From positions 806,001 through 870,000 of the forward strand of contig JADJJH010000002.1 in NCBI GenBank assembly GCA_016706595.1: 64,000 nucleotides of DNA, in the 5' to 3' direction. Source of the stretch: Bacteroidota bacterium (lineage in GTDB: Bacteria; Bacteroidota; Bacteroidia; Chitinophagales; Chitinophagaceae). The notes beneath the pieces were generated by a model, which saw only the letters and a list, made by a program, of their open reading frames with translations, had not been told where the DNA came from and made no database searches. Both the position numbers and the translations under genes were made by a program. The stretch's first letter is position 1, and each line of letters opens with the position of its first letter. This document shows, in pieces, positions 27,288-36,451 of the stretch.

Positions 27288-28337
27288 ATGAACTCAATGG
27301 GAATATTAGAAGAAATGAGTCAAACCCTTGGTAAATTACAACAAGGGTACGACACATTACAAGCACTTGAAAAAGTAGAAGTAGGAACTACACCTAAGAC
27401 GTTGGTGTGGCAAATGGATAAAGTGAAATTATACAGATATGATAGAGCTACATCAGCTAAATGTAAAATTCCTGTATTAGTTTCTTTTGCTATTATGAAT
27501 CGACACGATGTATTGGATTTACAACCTGATCGTTCCTTAATGAAAAAATTCTTAGATGAAGGCTTAGATATGTATATCATGGATTGGGGGTACCCTACCA
27601 AAGCTGACAAGTATCTTACAATGGAAGATTATATCGATGGCTATATGAATGGTGCTGTTGATTATATCAGAAAAGCCCATGGTATCCAAAAAATCAATAA
27701 AATGGGTATTTGCCAAGGCGGAACATTTTCAACAATATATGCTGCGCTTTATCCTGAAAAATTAAATTCATTAACTGTTTATGTAGCTCCGTTTGATTTT
27801 ACAACCGATAAATGCATGTTGTATAAGTGGACAAAATATTTGGATGTTGATACTATGGTTGATTCATTAGGTATTATTCCAGCAGATTTATTAAATGCTG
27901 GTTTTGGAATGTTGAAACCTAGCGGTGATATTTCGAAATACTTTGGTGTATTAGATAATTTGGGTGACGAGGATAAAATGATGAATTTCTTGCGAATGGA
28001 ATTTTGGAAAGCTGATTGTCCGGATTTAGCAGGTGAGATGTATCGTAAGTATATCAAAGACTTGTTTAGAGACAATAAACTTATTAAAAACGAATTTGAA
28101 TTAGGTGGCCGTTTGGTGAATTTGAAAAATATCACAATGCCCTTCTTGAATATTTATGCTACTGAAGATAATATTATTCCAAACGAGTCAACGATTGCAA
28201 TTAATGCACAAATTGGTTCAAAGGATAAAGAATTATATGCTTTCCCGGGCGGACATATCGGTGTATTTGTAGGCGGTCGTTCGCAAAAAGAATTGGGGCC
28301 TAGAGTAGCTAAGTGGGTTACCGATAGAAGCAAATAA
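27288..28337 (+). CDS. phaC: Poly(3-hydroxyalkanoate) synthase, class III-like PhaC
   Basis: A 349-residue alpha/beta-hydrolase fold protein with the PHA-synthase lipase-like box GICQGG (140-145), so the nucleophile is Cys142 rather than serine. The other triad members are Asp294 (YATEDNIIP) and His323 (PGGHIGVFVGG). DWGYPTKADKYLTMEDYIDG is the typical PhaC block. The length matches class III/IV catalytic subunits (about 350-360), which need a partner (PhaE or PhaR); no partner gene is visible in the window. It polymerises hydroxyacyl-CoA into storage granules. It is the only gene of normal length between 18.6 and 29 kb that has no frameshift. Confidence 0.9.
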   Translation: MNSMGILEEMSQTLGKLQQGYDTLQALEKVEVGTTPKTLVWQMDKVKLYRYDRATSAKCKIPVLVSFAIMNRHDVLDLQPDRSLMKKFLDEGLDMYIMDWGYPTKADKYLTMEDYIDGYMNGAVDYIRKAHGIQKINKMGICQGGTFSTIYAALYPEKLNSLTVYVAPFDFTTDKCMLYKWTKYLDVDTMVDSLGIIPADLLNAGFGMLKPSGDISKYFGVLDNLGDEDKMMNFLRMEFWKADCPDLAGEMYRKYIKDLFRDNKLIKNEFELGGRLVNLKNITMPFLNIYATEDNIIPNESTIAINAQIGSKDKELYAFPGGHIGVFVGGRSQKELGPRVAKWVTDRSK

Positions 28338-28369
28338 AATTGCGATAACGTTTTTGTAAATATTTTTTT

Positions 28370-28399
28370 CATCCCTTATTATTCATGTAGTAAGGGATG
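28370..28399. terminator. Hairpin downstream of phaC
   Basis: Perfect stem CATCCCTTA / TAAGGGATG with a 12-base loop; T-rich on both sides. Likely terminator for phaC. Confidence 0.6.
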
Positions 28400-28982
28400 A
28401 TTTGTTTATAATCCTTATAGATGCACCAATAAGTAAAGTATCAGAAATATTAAAATGGAGAATCAATGTTTCATTGTATTCTAGTTGAAATCATTAAGGT
28501 TCATCAAATTGAAGTTTAAGTGGCTCACATTCATATTGTGGGGAGTAGCATTTCAAGTTTGTAAGGTATCTCGACTGGAATGGAGTTCAAATGGGCAACC
28601 CAATTTTCTTGAGATACCCGGCCATTCCTATCAACAGGTTATTCCTATTGGGTTGCTCTTCAGCATTGCCCAAGTCCGCTTTACTTGATCAAGTAAAAGT
28701 AATCATCTCAAGAACAATGCCTTTTGCAAACTTATATCCTCAGTCCTCACAAGATTGATGTGAGCCGTTTAAGTGGATTGCTTGCAATCCATGCAATTGG
28801 ATTTCTATGGGAACGAAATATCTCTGACTCCTCAAAGCGAAAAATTAATGATTATCCGTAAAACTCCCTATTTGGTATTCAAAAACTGAAATTAGTTTCT
28901 AGATCCATTGCATTCAAAACTATATTAGATGCTAGGCCTTGCAAGTACCAATTAATTGAACTTAATTTACAAAAAAGTAATT
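28400..28982. other. Gene-free region with short repeats
   Basis: About 580 bases without a supported gene. It holds a 10-base inverted repeat (GCAACCCAAT near 28583 and ATTGGGTTGC near 28647) and, near 28849, the string ATGATTATCCGTAAAACT, which recurs near 31884. No promoter could be assigned with confidence to the beta-helix gene that follows. Confidence 0.4.
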
Positions 28983-29934
28983 ATGAAAAAATTGACACTC
29001 CTAGTCACTTGTTTATTTTTTGCAAATTTTGCTAAATCAGCAATACTACGTTGTAATAATAACCCAACAGTTTTAGGAACGTACTTGACTGCCCAAGCAG
29101 CACACGATGCTGCCATTGCTGGTGACACTATCCACTTAGAACCCACAAATTTTGGCTCTTACGGAAATCTATCTATTACAAAAAAAATTGTTTTGATAAG
29201 TACAGGCAATTTTTTAAACCAGAACCCGGGAATACAGGCTAACAACAGCTCTGGTTATTGTGACCGAATTGATATCATCTCCGGAGGAGAGAATTCTGTA
29301 ATTAGTGCTAAACTAAATGGTCGAATATTTGTTGAAGTAAGCAATGTTTTCATTTCGAATACTTATTGCCAAGATGTGCAATTAGGCTATAATTCTGGTG
29401 CCCAAATTAATAATGTAATTATTTCAAAATGCTTTCTTCATGGCAATGGGGTTGGTATGTCTTCATTATGTTCTGATATAATTATTAGCAACAATTACCT
29501 CAATGGAATATATATAGCAAACCCTAATTCTTCGGCAACAATTACCTACAATGTGATTGAAAATCCCGGATTCACAGCCATCTCAAACTCAATAATTTCA
29601 AACAATATTTTTTATAGCGCAAATCCATATGTTTTTCCAAACTCCATTGTTATTGAATAATGTTAGCAATAAAGCCAATGAACTACCAAATGGAAATGGA
29701 AATTTGAACTCAGTTGATATGTCTACCGTATTTATAAATTGGGGTGCTTTTAATGGCGACAATTATCAACTTTTGCCTACTTACGCTTATCAAAACTTAG
29801 GTATGTTTGCAGGTCCTAATCCTTATAAATTAGCCCTTACTCCTTCCATTCCGTCTATCTATCAATTAACCGTTCCAGCTCAATCTAATAGCAACAATTT
29901 AAATATTTCGGTAAGTACTAAGGTGAACAATTAA
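28983..29934 (+). pseudogene. Secreted parallel beta-helix protein (one frameshift)
   Basis: The ATG at 28983 is chosen over an upstream TTG because the signal peptide MKKLTLLVTCLFFANFAKS starts there. The body, about 316 residues when corrected, has short Ile/Asn-rich rungs (VFISNTYC, NNVIISKCFLHGNG, DIIISNNYLNGIYI, ATITYNVIENPG) typical of right-handed beta-helix proteins. A single extra T in the T5 run near 29633-29637 shifts the frame; without it the text reads YVFQTPLLLNNVSNKANELP and goes on to the stop at 29932-29934. No sorting domain is visible at the end. The following repeat-protein gene starts 19 bases later and is likely co-transcribed. Polysaccharide-related function is typical of the fold but not shown. 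Confidence 0.65.
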
Positions 29935-29953
29935 CTAGTAAATGTGTTTTATC

Positions 29954-31739
29954 ATGAAGAATAATTTATTCATCTTTATTTTTTTATTTAGTATTTGCAT
30001 TAAGGCAAATGCACAAAATATAACCCAAATTGAATACTTTTTTGATACTGATCCAGGTTTTGGATACGGTTTACAAGTAACATTTCCTCCTTCTTCGAAC
30101 ATAGCAAATTTGCCAATTTCTGCATCAACCGCTTCACTTTCAACTGGCATTCATCAATTTTATATTCGAAGTAAAGATGATAGTTCAAACTGGAGTGTAA
30201 CCAACCGTTCATTCTTTTATAAAATGCCTAATGCAACTTCTGCAAACTCAAACATAGTTGCTATAGAATATTTTTTTGATACAGATCCGGGATTTGGAAA
30301 TGCAACCTTTGTTAGTGTAACACCTGCAGCTGATATTACAAACTTAAATATGAATGCCTCGATTTCATCGCTTAGTTCAGGTGTACATCAGTTGTATGTG
30401 CGAAGTCAGGATGACAATGGTAATTGGAGCATCACCAATCGTTCATTTTTTTATAAAATACCGAATGCAACTTCTGCAAACTCAAACATAGTCGCAATAG
30501 AATATTTTTTTGATACAGATCCGGGATTTGGCAATGCAACCCTTGTTAGTGTAACACCTGCAGCTGATATTGCAAACTTAAATATGAATGCGTCCATTGC
30601 ATCGCTTAGTTCAGGAGTGCATCAGTTGTATGTGCGAAGTCAGGATGACAATGGTAATTGGAGCATCACCAACCGTTCATTCTTTTATAAAATACCGAAT
30701 GCAACTTCTTCAAACACAAACATAGTTGCTATAGAATACTTTTTTGATACAGATCCGGGATTTGGCAATGCAACCCTTGTTAGTGTAACACCTGCAGCTG
30801 ATATTGCAAACTTAAATATGAATGCGTCCATTGCATCGCTTAGTTCAGGGGTGCATCAGTTGTATGTGCGAAGTCAGGATGACAATGGTAATTGGAGCAT
30901 CACCAACCGTTCATTCTTTTATAAAATACCGAATGCAACTTCTGCAAACTCAAACATAGTCGCAATAGAATATTTTTTTGATACAGATCCAGGATTTGGA
31001 AATGGAATTGCTGTTTCGGTAGCCCCAAATACGGATATCGCTTTATTGCAAATTGCTGCCGATTTGAGCTTACTACCTATAGGCCAACATAATTTATTTA
31101 TACGAAGCAGAGACAATAGTGGAATATGGAGCGTGACAAATCACATGCAAGTAGAAAAATTGCAACCATATGGCATCAAACTTTTTCTGCAAGGTTATTA
31201 TCTTTCTTCGGGCATGATGGCAAATGTTTTGTTTAATCAAGGTGCCGAATTAAACACCTCCACAAGAGTAGATTCGGTAATTATTGAACTACATGAAAGT
31301 GCTTACCCATTTGCATTGCATTCAAGTTTTAAATGTGAATTGCACACAGATGGCACTTTAACTGCAGGTGCCCCTGCTACAGCATTAGGACAAGCATATT
31401 ATATAGTAATAAAGCACAGAAATTGTTTTGAGACCTGGAGTGCAAATCCAGTCATGATGAATAGCAATACCTATTATAACTTTTCCGATTCATCTAATAA
31501 GGCATTTGGAGATAATATGATTCAAGTAGAACCTAATGTTTGGGCATTTTATTCAGGTGACATCAATCAAGATAATAATGCCGACTTGTTAGATATGTCT
31601 TTATTAGATTTTGATATAAATGCTTTTCAATTTGGCTTTTATGCAACTGACCTAAATGGTGATGGAAATGTTGATATATTAGATAGGTCCAATTCTAGAA
31701 AACAATATCAACAATTTTATTTTTGTCAGTCGTCCCTAA
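29954..31739 (+). CDS. Secreted protein with five 78-residue repeats and dockerin-like C-terminus (one late frameshift)
   Basis: The ATG at 29954 gives a good signal peptide (MKNNLFIFIFLFSICIKANA). Five tandem repeats with a 234-base period start at 30017, 30251, 30485, 30719 and 30953; each begins IEYFFDTDPGFGN and contains LSSGVHQLYVRSQDDNGNWS. Repeats 3 and 4 are nearly identical at the DNA level. A C-terminal module of about 190 residues follows (FLQGYYLSSGMM, DSVIIELHES, YYIVIKHRN, WAFYSGDINQD, DLNGDGNVDILD) with two EF-hand/dockerin-like loops. One extra A near 31691 shifts the frame; corrected, it ends SILENNINNFIFVSRP with stop at 31739 (as sequenced, 31825). The same module ends the giant protein at 58282-63087. 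Adhesin or surface-layer role is inference. Confidence 0.7.
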
Positions 31740-32014
31740 ACAACTCAATGCTAATTCTAAAAATATGTAGTCACATAATAAATGTGCGACCTGCCATCTC
31801 TATGTATGTGCGTGAGACTAACTGATCAAACCTCAAAAACCTCCTATTGAATTCAGGGCAAAAAATCTCCAGTAAACATTCTCATGATTATCCGTAAAAC
31901 TACCTATTGCCTAAACTGGCGGCGCATGGAGTTTGGAGCTTTGCCTAAAAGATTATGTTTATCTATTAAAGCGCAAAGTCTGGGTGAATGTCCTATTAGA
32001 GATAGCGATTAGAA

Positions 32015-32032
32015 TTCCGATAGCTATCGGAA
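32015..32032. repeat. Perfect 18-base palindrome
   Basis: TTCCGATAGCTATCGGAA is fully self-complementary. The core CCGATAGCTATCGG reads the same on both strands; I recall such palindromes as frequent in Bacteroidota intergenic DNA, but that is from memory. Confidence 0.6.
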
Positions 32033-32046
32033 GGAAATGATGCGCA

Positions 32047-32107
32047 AAAAATACCTTTGTCTGAGTAAGGGTGGGCATTGCACCTTAGCACGAGTTTAGG
32101 TATTTTT
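32047..32107. repeat. Nested inverted repeat (REP-like or structured RNA)
   Basis: Outer arms AAAAATACCT (32047-32056) and AGGTATTTTT (32098-32107) enclose an inner pair AAGGGTG / CACCTT (32067-32073, 32081-32086). Fifteen bases before it lies the 18-base palindrome. Function unknown. Confidence 0.45.
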
Positions 32108-32409
32108 AGCCGAATGAACATCATTTTAGCTATTTTTATTCAGCCTTTTCGCTAATGTGAACGTAGGGATTGTTTCTTTTTAAGTAAAGGTAAAATAAAA
32201 AGAATAATGTATTAAAAATGATTTTGGGTAGATTAACGGATAATCATAGAAAAATTTATCCAGAATATTTTAGTTCGTTACTATACAACCTATCTGCTAG
32301 AACATATTTCAGCAGAATATTCTCTACATCACTCCTCCTTCATGGTGAAATTTGTGTTTCCACCTAGTTGTAGCATAACGGATAATCAATATATTTTGGA
32401 ATGCCATGT

Positions 32410-32443
32410 ATTGCAACAATGATTGCAACAATGATTGCAACAA
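32410..32443. repeat. 12-base tandem repeat
   Basis: ATTGCAACAATG occurs twice, followed by a third partial unit ATTGCAACAA. Confidence 0.7.
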
Positions 32444-32581
32444 AAAGTGCGCAGCAAAACGACTTGGGGTGTGTTGACTTGCCGTGAAAAGCTTGTCTGT
32501 TCAACAAACAGGCCTGACTGCCGCCCAAATTGTTTTTAATCAACAGGTAAATACTTACGTATTTGAATTTCAATCTTTGAT

Positions 32582-33666
32582 TTAATGATATTGATTTGCA
32601 TAACGCTCGGCCCAACTTAATTTGCTGCCCGAGCCAATAAGTTGATTGAGTTGTATGCTTAATCCCATTTCGGTATAAGCACCTGCAATATGATAATGCG
32701 ACTGTGAAAAATGTAAGGCAAATTTGTTAAGGGTACAAACCTGCACCATACGAAAACCCGACATGCCTTTCTTTTCAGTAATCGCTAATTCGGCTCGGCG
32801 CATATGATTATATCCAGCGCTGATTTCAATTCGTTTGCCTAAATTTATTGCAACGGCAAAAACAAAATGCCTGAAGAGTTTATCGGCAAAATAGGTTTTT
32901 GTTTCAGTGGTGGTATCGGCAAACAGCAACTGATTATCGCTAGCATCGGCCGGATTATCATAACGAATATCCCAGGTATGTAAATGATGGGCCAAAGCCG
33001 ATAAGGAAAAAGGGGCTTTCTTAAATTTTTAGTGATGCCTATTTGCAAATCCATAGGTAAGGGTTGATTATTCCCCGTCTCATAATTTTTAATGGTGATA
33101 CCGGCATTTTTAATCGTTGCGCCAATATACCACTGGCTATTCGTATCGGCATACATCACACCAATATCTGCTAATAAAGCACTCGCTTTTTTATCGATTA
33201 AATTTGAATTCGCAAATTTTAAAGTTGCACCATATCGCCATTTTTCCAGATAACTACGCGATGCTATCAATTGAATACAATAATCGGTAGCCTTCGATTC
33301 ACCAGTGAGATAGCCTGCGGCATCGGTTGCTGAAATTGCCATAATCTAAATATTGCAAGCCAATGCCGAAAGTAGTTTGAAGCTTTTAGCATGATAAGCA
33401 TACATCACATTACTCACTTTGGTATTTGCATAATACATATTGTAATTGATGCCTAAATGGGTATGAAATTCTGGTCGCAATAAAGCGGGGTTAGCGGCAC
33501 CTAACATCATGTCTTTAGCCGGACTGCTTACTACCATGCTACCTAAAGCTGTAATATGCGGACTTTGTGCTAAACGTAAAAATTCAAAAACATGTTCACC
33601 GCCTTGAACCTGCGCTTGAAGCAAATAAGAACTTGTAAGGAAAAAGAAGAGTAGGGCTTTATGCAT
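32582..33666 (-). pseudogene. porQ: Type IX secretion system protein PorQ, frameshifted
   Basis: Read across three minus-strand frames this is a complete PorQ-type outer-membrane protein of about 350 residues: signal peptide (MHKALLFFFLTSSYLLQAQ), GGEHVFEFLRLAQSPHITAL, GAANPALLRPEFHTHLG, NYNMYYANTKVSNVMYAYHA, LQYLDYGNF, ATDAAGYLTGE, QWYIGATIKNAG, MDLQIGITK, LAHHLHTWDIRYDNP, RIEISAGYNHMRRAEL and GLSIQLNQLIG. Breaks lie near 33345, 33030 and around 32745-32760. PorQ belongs to the group that helps attach T9SS cargo at the surface. Because T9SS cargo genes are abundant here, a truly dead porQ would be surprising. It is the last damaged gene of the indel-rich stretch. Confidence 0.8.
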
Positions 33667-33745
33667 TAATGGAATTAACGTTTATTTGCCAAAGATATTT
33701 TATTTTATCCCATTTCGTTTTATCCCATTGCCTTTCTTTTGCTGA

Positions 33746-34489
33746 ATGAAATTCCTAAAAAAATTTGGATGGTTATTACTTGCGTGTATGCTTCTTGGCA
33801 TATGGTTGATCGATCGATATGTTTTTATACAAACACCAAACATTCATTATCCAAATTTCGGCATTAGCATTCCCGCAGGTTATTCTACACATGGCATAGA
33901 TGTGTCAAAGTATCAAAAGAAAATAAATTGGGAATCGGTGGTAAATATGCGCGATAAAGGACAACGAATTTCTTTTGCCATTGCAAAAGCCACAGAAGGA
34001 ACTCATCGAATGGATAAGTATTTTGAAAGAAACTGGGATGAAATGAAATCCCATGATCTGTTACGAGGTGCTTATTTATATTTTCATCCAAACAGAAACG
34101 GGAAAGAACAAGCAAAGCATTTTGTAAGACATGTAAAACTTGAACCGGGCGACTTGCCACCTGTAATTGATATTGAAGAAAGAAATGGGGCAAGTGCAAC
34201 GCAAATTAAACAAGCATTAGACGATTGTATTGAGGAATTACGACTTGCTTATGGTAAAAAACCTATCATTTATACGAATCCAGATTTTTATAATTCATAC
34301 CTGGGCGATGATTTCAATGCATACCCATTGTGGATTGCGCATTATGAACAATGCAAAGCACCTTGTATTCAACGAAAATGGATTATGTGGCAACATAATT
34401 GCAAAGGAAGGGTAGATGGAATTGATGCTGAAGTAGATTTTAATGTAGTGAATGGAAGTTTGTTTGCCCTCAGTGATTTATGCCTATAA
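33746..34489 (+). CDS. Glycoside hydrolase family 25 lysozyme-like muramidase
   Basis: A 247-residue intact protein with an N-terminal membrane anchor (about 8-25) and a GH25 domain: STHGIDVSKYQKKINWE, FAIAKATEGTHR, RGAYLYFHPNRNG, the catalytic PPVIDIEER (the Asp-x-Glu pair), KPIIYTNPDFYNSYL and the final WIMWQHNCKGRVDGI with DFNV. Family knowledge: cleavage of the MurNAc-GlcNAc bond of peptidoglycan with retention of mature size about 200 residues. The anchor suggests action in the periplasm on the cell's own wall. It is divergent from porQ across an 80-base spacer and is the first undamaged gene after the indel-rich stretch. Confidence 0.92.
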   Translation: MKFLKKFGWLLLACMLLGIWLIDRYVFIQTPNIHYPNFGISIPAGYSTHGIDVSKYQKKINWESVVNMRDKGQRISFAIAKATEGTHRMDKYFERNWDEMKSHDLLRGAYLYFHPNRNGKEQAKHFVRHVKLEPGDLPPVIDIEERNGASATQIKQALDDCIEELRLAYGKKPIIYTNPDFYNSYLGDDFNAYPLWIAHYEQCKAPCIQRKWIMWQHNCKGRVDGIDAEVDFNVVNGSLFALSDLCL

Positions 34490-34518
34490 AAACACTTTTT
34501 TCTATACAATTTACATAC

Positions 34519-34526
34519 TACTTTTG
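34519..34526 (+). promoter_or_regulatory. Candidate -7 element (TACTTTTG) immediately before nuoG
   Basis: Perfect TANNTTTG ending six bases before the ATG at 34532, with TTTT at 34496-34500 in the -33 position. If used, transcription would start at or next to the ATG, giving an essentially leaderless mRNA. Confidence 0.4.
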
Positions 34527-34531
34527 TTGCC

Positions 34532-35596
34532 ATGAGTGAAGTTCAGACCCCTCCGAAATCTACCCTTACCGTAACTATAGATAATATAACCATCGAAGTT
34601 CAACCCGGTACTAGTGTATTGCATGCTGCCCGTATGATTGGTGGAGATGTGACCCCACCTGCAATGTGTTACTATAGTAAACTTGAGGGTAGTGGTGGTA
34701 AGTGCCGAACATGCTTAGTAGAAATCGCCGCAGGCTCAGCTAAAGATCCCCGACCTATGCCTAAGCTACAAGCTAGTTGCCGAACTGGTGTAATGGATGG
34801 CATGGTAGTAAAAAATATTACTAGTGATAAGGTGCAAGAAGCTCGTGCCGGTGTAGTTGAAATGTTACTCATTAATCATCCGCTCGATTGCCCGATTTGT
34901 GACCAAGCCGGCGAATGTCATTTGCAAGATTTGAGTTACGAACATGGTAAAGAGGGTAGTCGTTTTGATTTTGAAAAAAGAGTATTTGAAAAAGAAGATA
35001 TCGGACCGAATATTCAATTGCATATGACACGTTGCATACTCTGTTATCGATGCACCTATGTGGCCGATCAACTTACCAATTGCCGCAGTCATGGAATTCT
35101 AGAACGAGGCGATCATGCCGAAATTTCTACACTTATTTCAAAGGCAATTACCAACGATTTTAGTGGGAACATGATAGATGTTTGTCCGGTAGGGGCCTTA
35201 ACCGATAAAACTTTCCGCTTTAAAAATAGGGTATGGTTTACACGGCCTGTATTAGCACATAGAGATTGCCCTACCTGTTGTGGCGAGGTTACACTTTGGT
35301 ATAGAGGAGATGATGTGCTTCGTGTAACTGCACGTAAAGATGAATGGGGTGAGGTAGCCGATAATACAAAGGATGGTAAGCCAGGTTGGATTTGTAATAC
35401 TTGCAGATTTGATAAAAAAGAAACAAAGGATTGGGTAATTGAAGGCCCAATGAATGTAAATAGGCATAGTGTGATTGCGCAGGGGCAAGCTATGAATCAA
35501 GTAATTCCTAATGAGGCGCTCACCAAAGTAATGAACGGTAGACCGCCTAAATTACTGATGGATATTCATGATGTGAGTGATGTAAATAAAGATTAA
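34532..35596 (+). CDS. nuoG: NADH-quinone oxidoreductase subunit G, short form (2Fe-2S/4Fe-4S)
   Basis: A 354-residue iron-sulfur protein. The 2Fe-2S domain has AMCYYSKLEGSGGKCRTCLVE and ASCRTG; the His-Cys 4Fe-4S domain has DCPICDQAGECHLQDLSYEH; a further set of cysteines follows in TRCILCYRC, VCPVGAL, DCPTCCGEV and WICNTCRFD. The large molybdopterin-like domain of classical NuoG is missing, as is usual in Bacteroidota. It transfers electrons within complex I. The gene is not followed by nuoH/nuoI but by two small genes of unknown function, so the nuo locus is either split or the rest lies elsewhere. The frame is intact. Confidence 0.88.
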   Translation: MSEVQTPPKSTLTVTIDNITIEVQPGTSVLHAARMIGGDVTPPAMCYYSKLEGSGGKCRTCLVEIAAGSAKDPRPMPKLQASCRTGVMDGMVVKNITSDKVQEARAGVVEMLLINHPLDCPICDQAGECHLQDLSYEHGKEGSRFDFEKRVFEKEDIGPNIQLHMTRCILCYRCTYVADQLTNCRSHGILERGDHAEISTLISKAITNDFSGNMIDVCPVGALTDKTFRFKNRVWFTRPVLAHRDCPTCCGEVTLWYRGDDVLRVTARKDEWGEVADNTKDGKPGWICNTCRFDKKETKDWVIEGPMNVNRHSVIAQGQAMNQVIPNEALTKVMNGRPPKLLMDIHDVSDVNKD

Positions 35597-35606
35597 GGTA
35601 AAACAC

Positions 35607-35918
35607 ATGTTCGAAAAACTACAACAGCGCTGGAAAGTTGGCGGCTTACAATTATTTTTAATTTTATGTGTATTTGCGATAACAGGCACAACCACGGCAT
35701 TTATTTCAAAACAAATTACAACTTGGCTGGATATTGAAAAATTTTCATTTTGGTACTGGATATTGAAAGTAGGCGTTTTGCTTTTTGGATATCAAATCTT
35801 AATTCTGATTATTTCTATTCCATTTGGACAATTTTCATTTTTTTGGAATTACGAAAAGAAAATATTGCGTAAAATGGGTTTGATGAAGAAGGAAAACACT
35901 GAATTAGAAATAAAATAA
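35607..35918 (+). CDS. Small membrane protein (DUF6787-like)
   Basis: A 103-residue protein with two membrane segments (about 14-34 and 47-73), starting MFEKLQQRWKVGGLQLFLIL and carrying a SIPFGQFSFFWNYEKK segment before a basic, charged tail. The RWKVGGxQL entry and SIPFGQFxFF segment match, from memory, a conserved small Bacteroidota membrane family (DUF6787); the exact family name should be checked. It starts 10 bases after nuoG, so it is probably co-transcribed and could assist complex I assembly, which is inference. Confidence 0.6.
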   Translation: MFEKLQQRWKVGGLQLFLILCVFAITGTTTAFISKQITTWLDIEKFSFWYWILKVGVLLFGYQILILIISIPFGQFSFFWNYEKKILRKMGLMKKENTELEIK

Positions 35919-35928
35919 TGCTACTCTT

Positions 35929-36423
35929 ATGGTTAAGAGACTAGCAATTATTATCCTAATCATTTTTTTAGTTGTACTCAGGTATCGCTATTTAACCCAT
36001 CCATCAAAGGATATTGTTTGTAAACATATTTATGTTTTTGGTGATGTGGCCACACAGCAGAATTACACTAAGGAATGTGAAAAAGAGATCAAGAGTAGGA
36101 TGAATTTTCCATTAGCGCATGTTACAAAAGCTGTCTTGGACAATGGTTTTTTTTCATTCGATAAATCATTTAGTGAAGCGGAAACCATGAAAATACTTGC
36201 CCTATTAAATGATAGTGCAAGTTATGCTTGGGGCGAAGTAGGTACATTCATTTCAGATAGAAGAATTGTCTTTTACGATCATCAGCATCAAATAATTGCT
36301 TACACCGAATTAGAGGAAGATAATGGAAAACAAACGTACTCATACCCTTATTTAAAAAGATTTAAATGGGGGTATCTTACAACTAATGCCTACAATGAAC
36401 TAAATAAAATGATAGCAAATTGA
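35929..36423 (+). CDS. Hypothetical membrane-anchored protein
   Basis: 164 residues, not recognised. One N-terminal membrane helix (about 4-22, LAIIILIIFLVVL) precedes a soluble domain of about 140 residues with two cysteines (residues about 31 and 50) and a Tyr-rich C-terminal part (YSYPYLKRFKWGYL). It begins 10 bases after the DUF6787-like gene and so belongs to the nuoG transcription unit. No catalytic motif is visible. Confidence 0.6.
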   Translation: MVKRLAIIILIIFLVVLRYRYLTHPSKDIVCKHIYVFGDVATQQNYTKECEKEIKSRMNFPLAHVTKAVLDNGFFSFDKSFSEAETMKILALLNDSASYAWGEVGTFISDRRIVFYDHQHQIIAYTELEEDNGKQTYSYPYLKRFKWGYLTTNAYNELNKMIAN

Positions 36424-36451
36424 AATTTGAGCATTGATGATATGCAAATGC

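Larger units (their letters stand above)
31740..32581. other. Gene-free region with palindromes and micro-repeats
   Basis: About 840 bases without a supported gene. It holds the string ATGATTATCCGTAAAACT (near 31884), an 18-base perfect palindrome (32015-32032), a nested inverted repeat (32047-32107), reversed copies of the ATTATCCGT core (near 32236 and 32378), and three tandem ATTGCAACAATG units (32410-32443). Confidence 0.45.
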
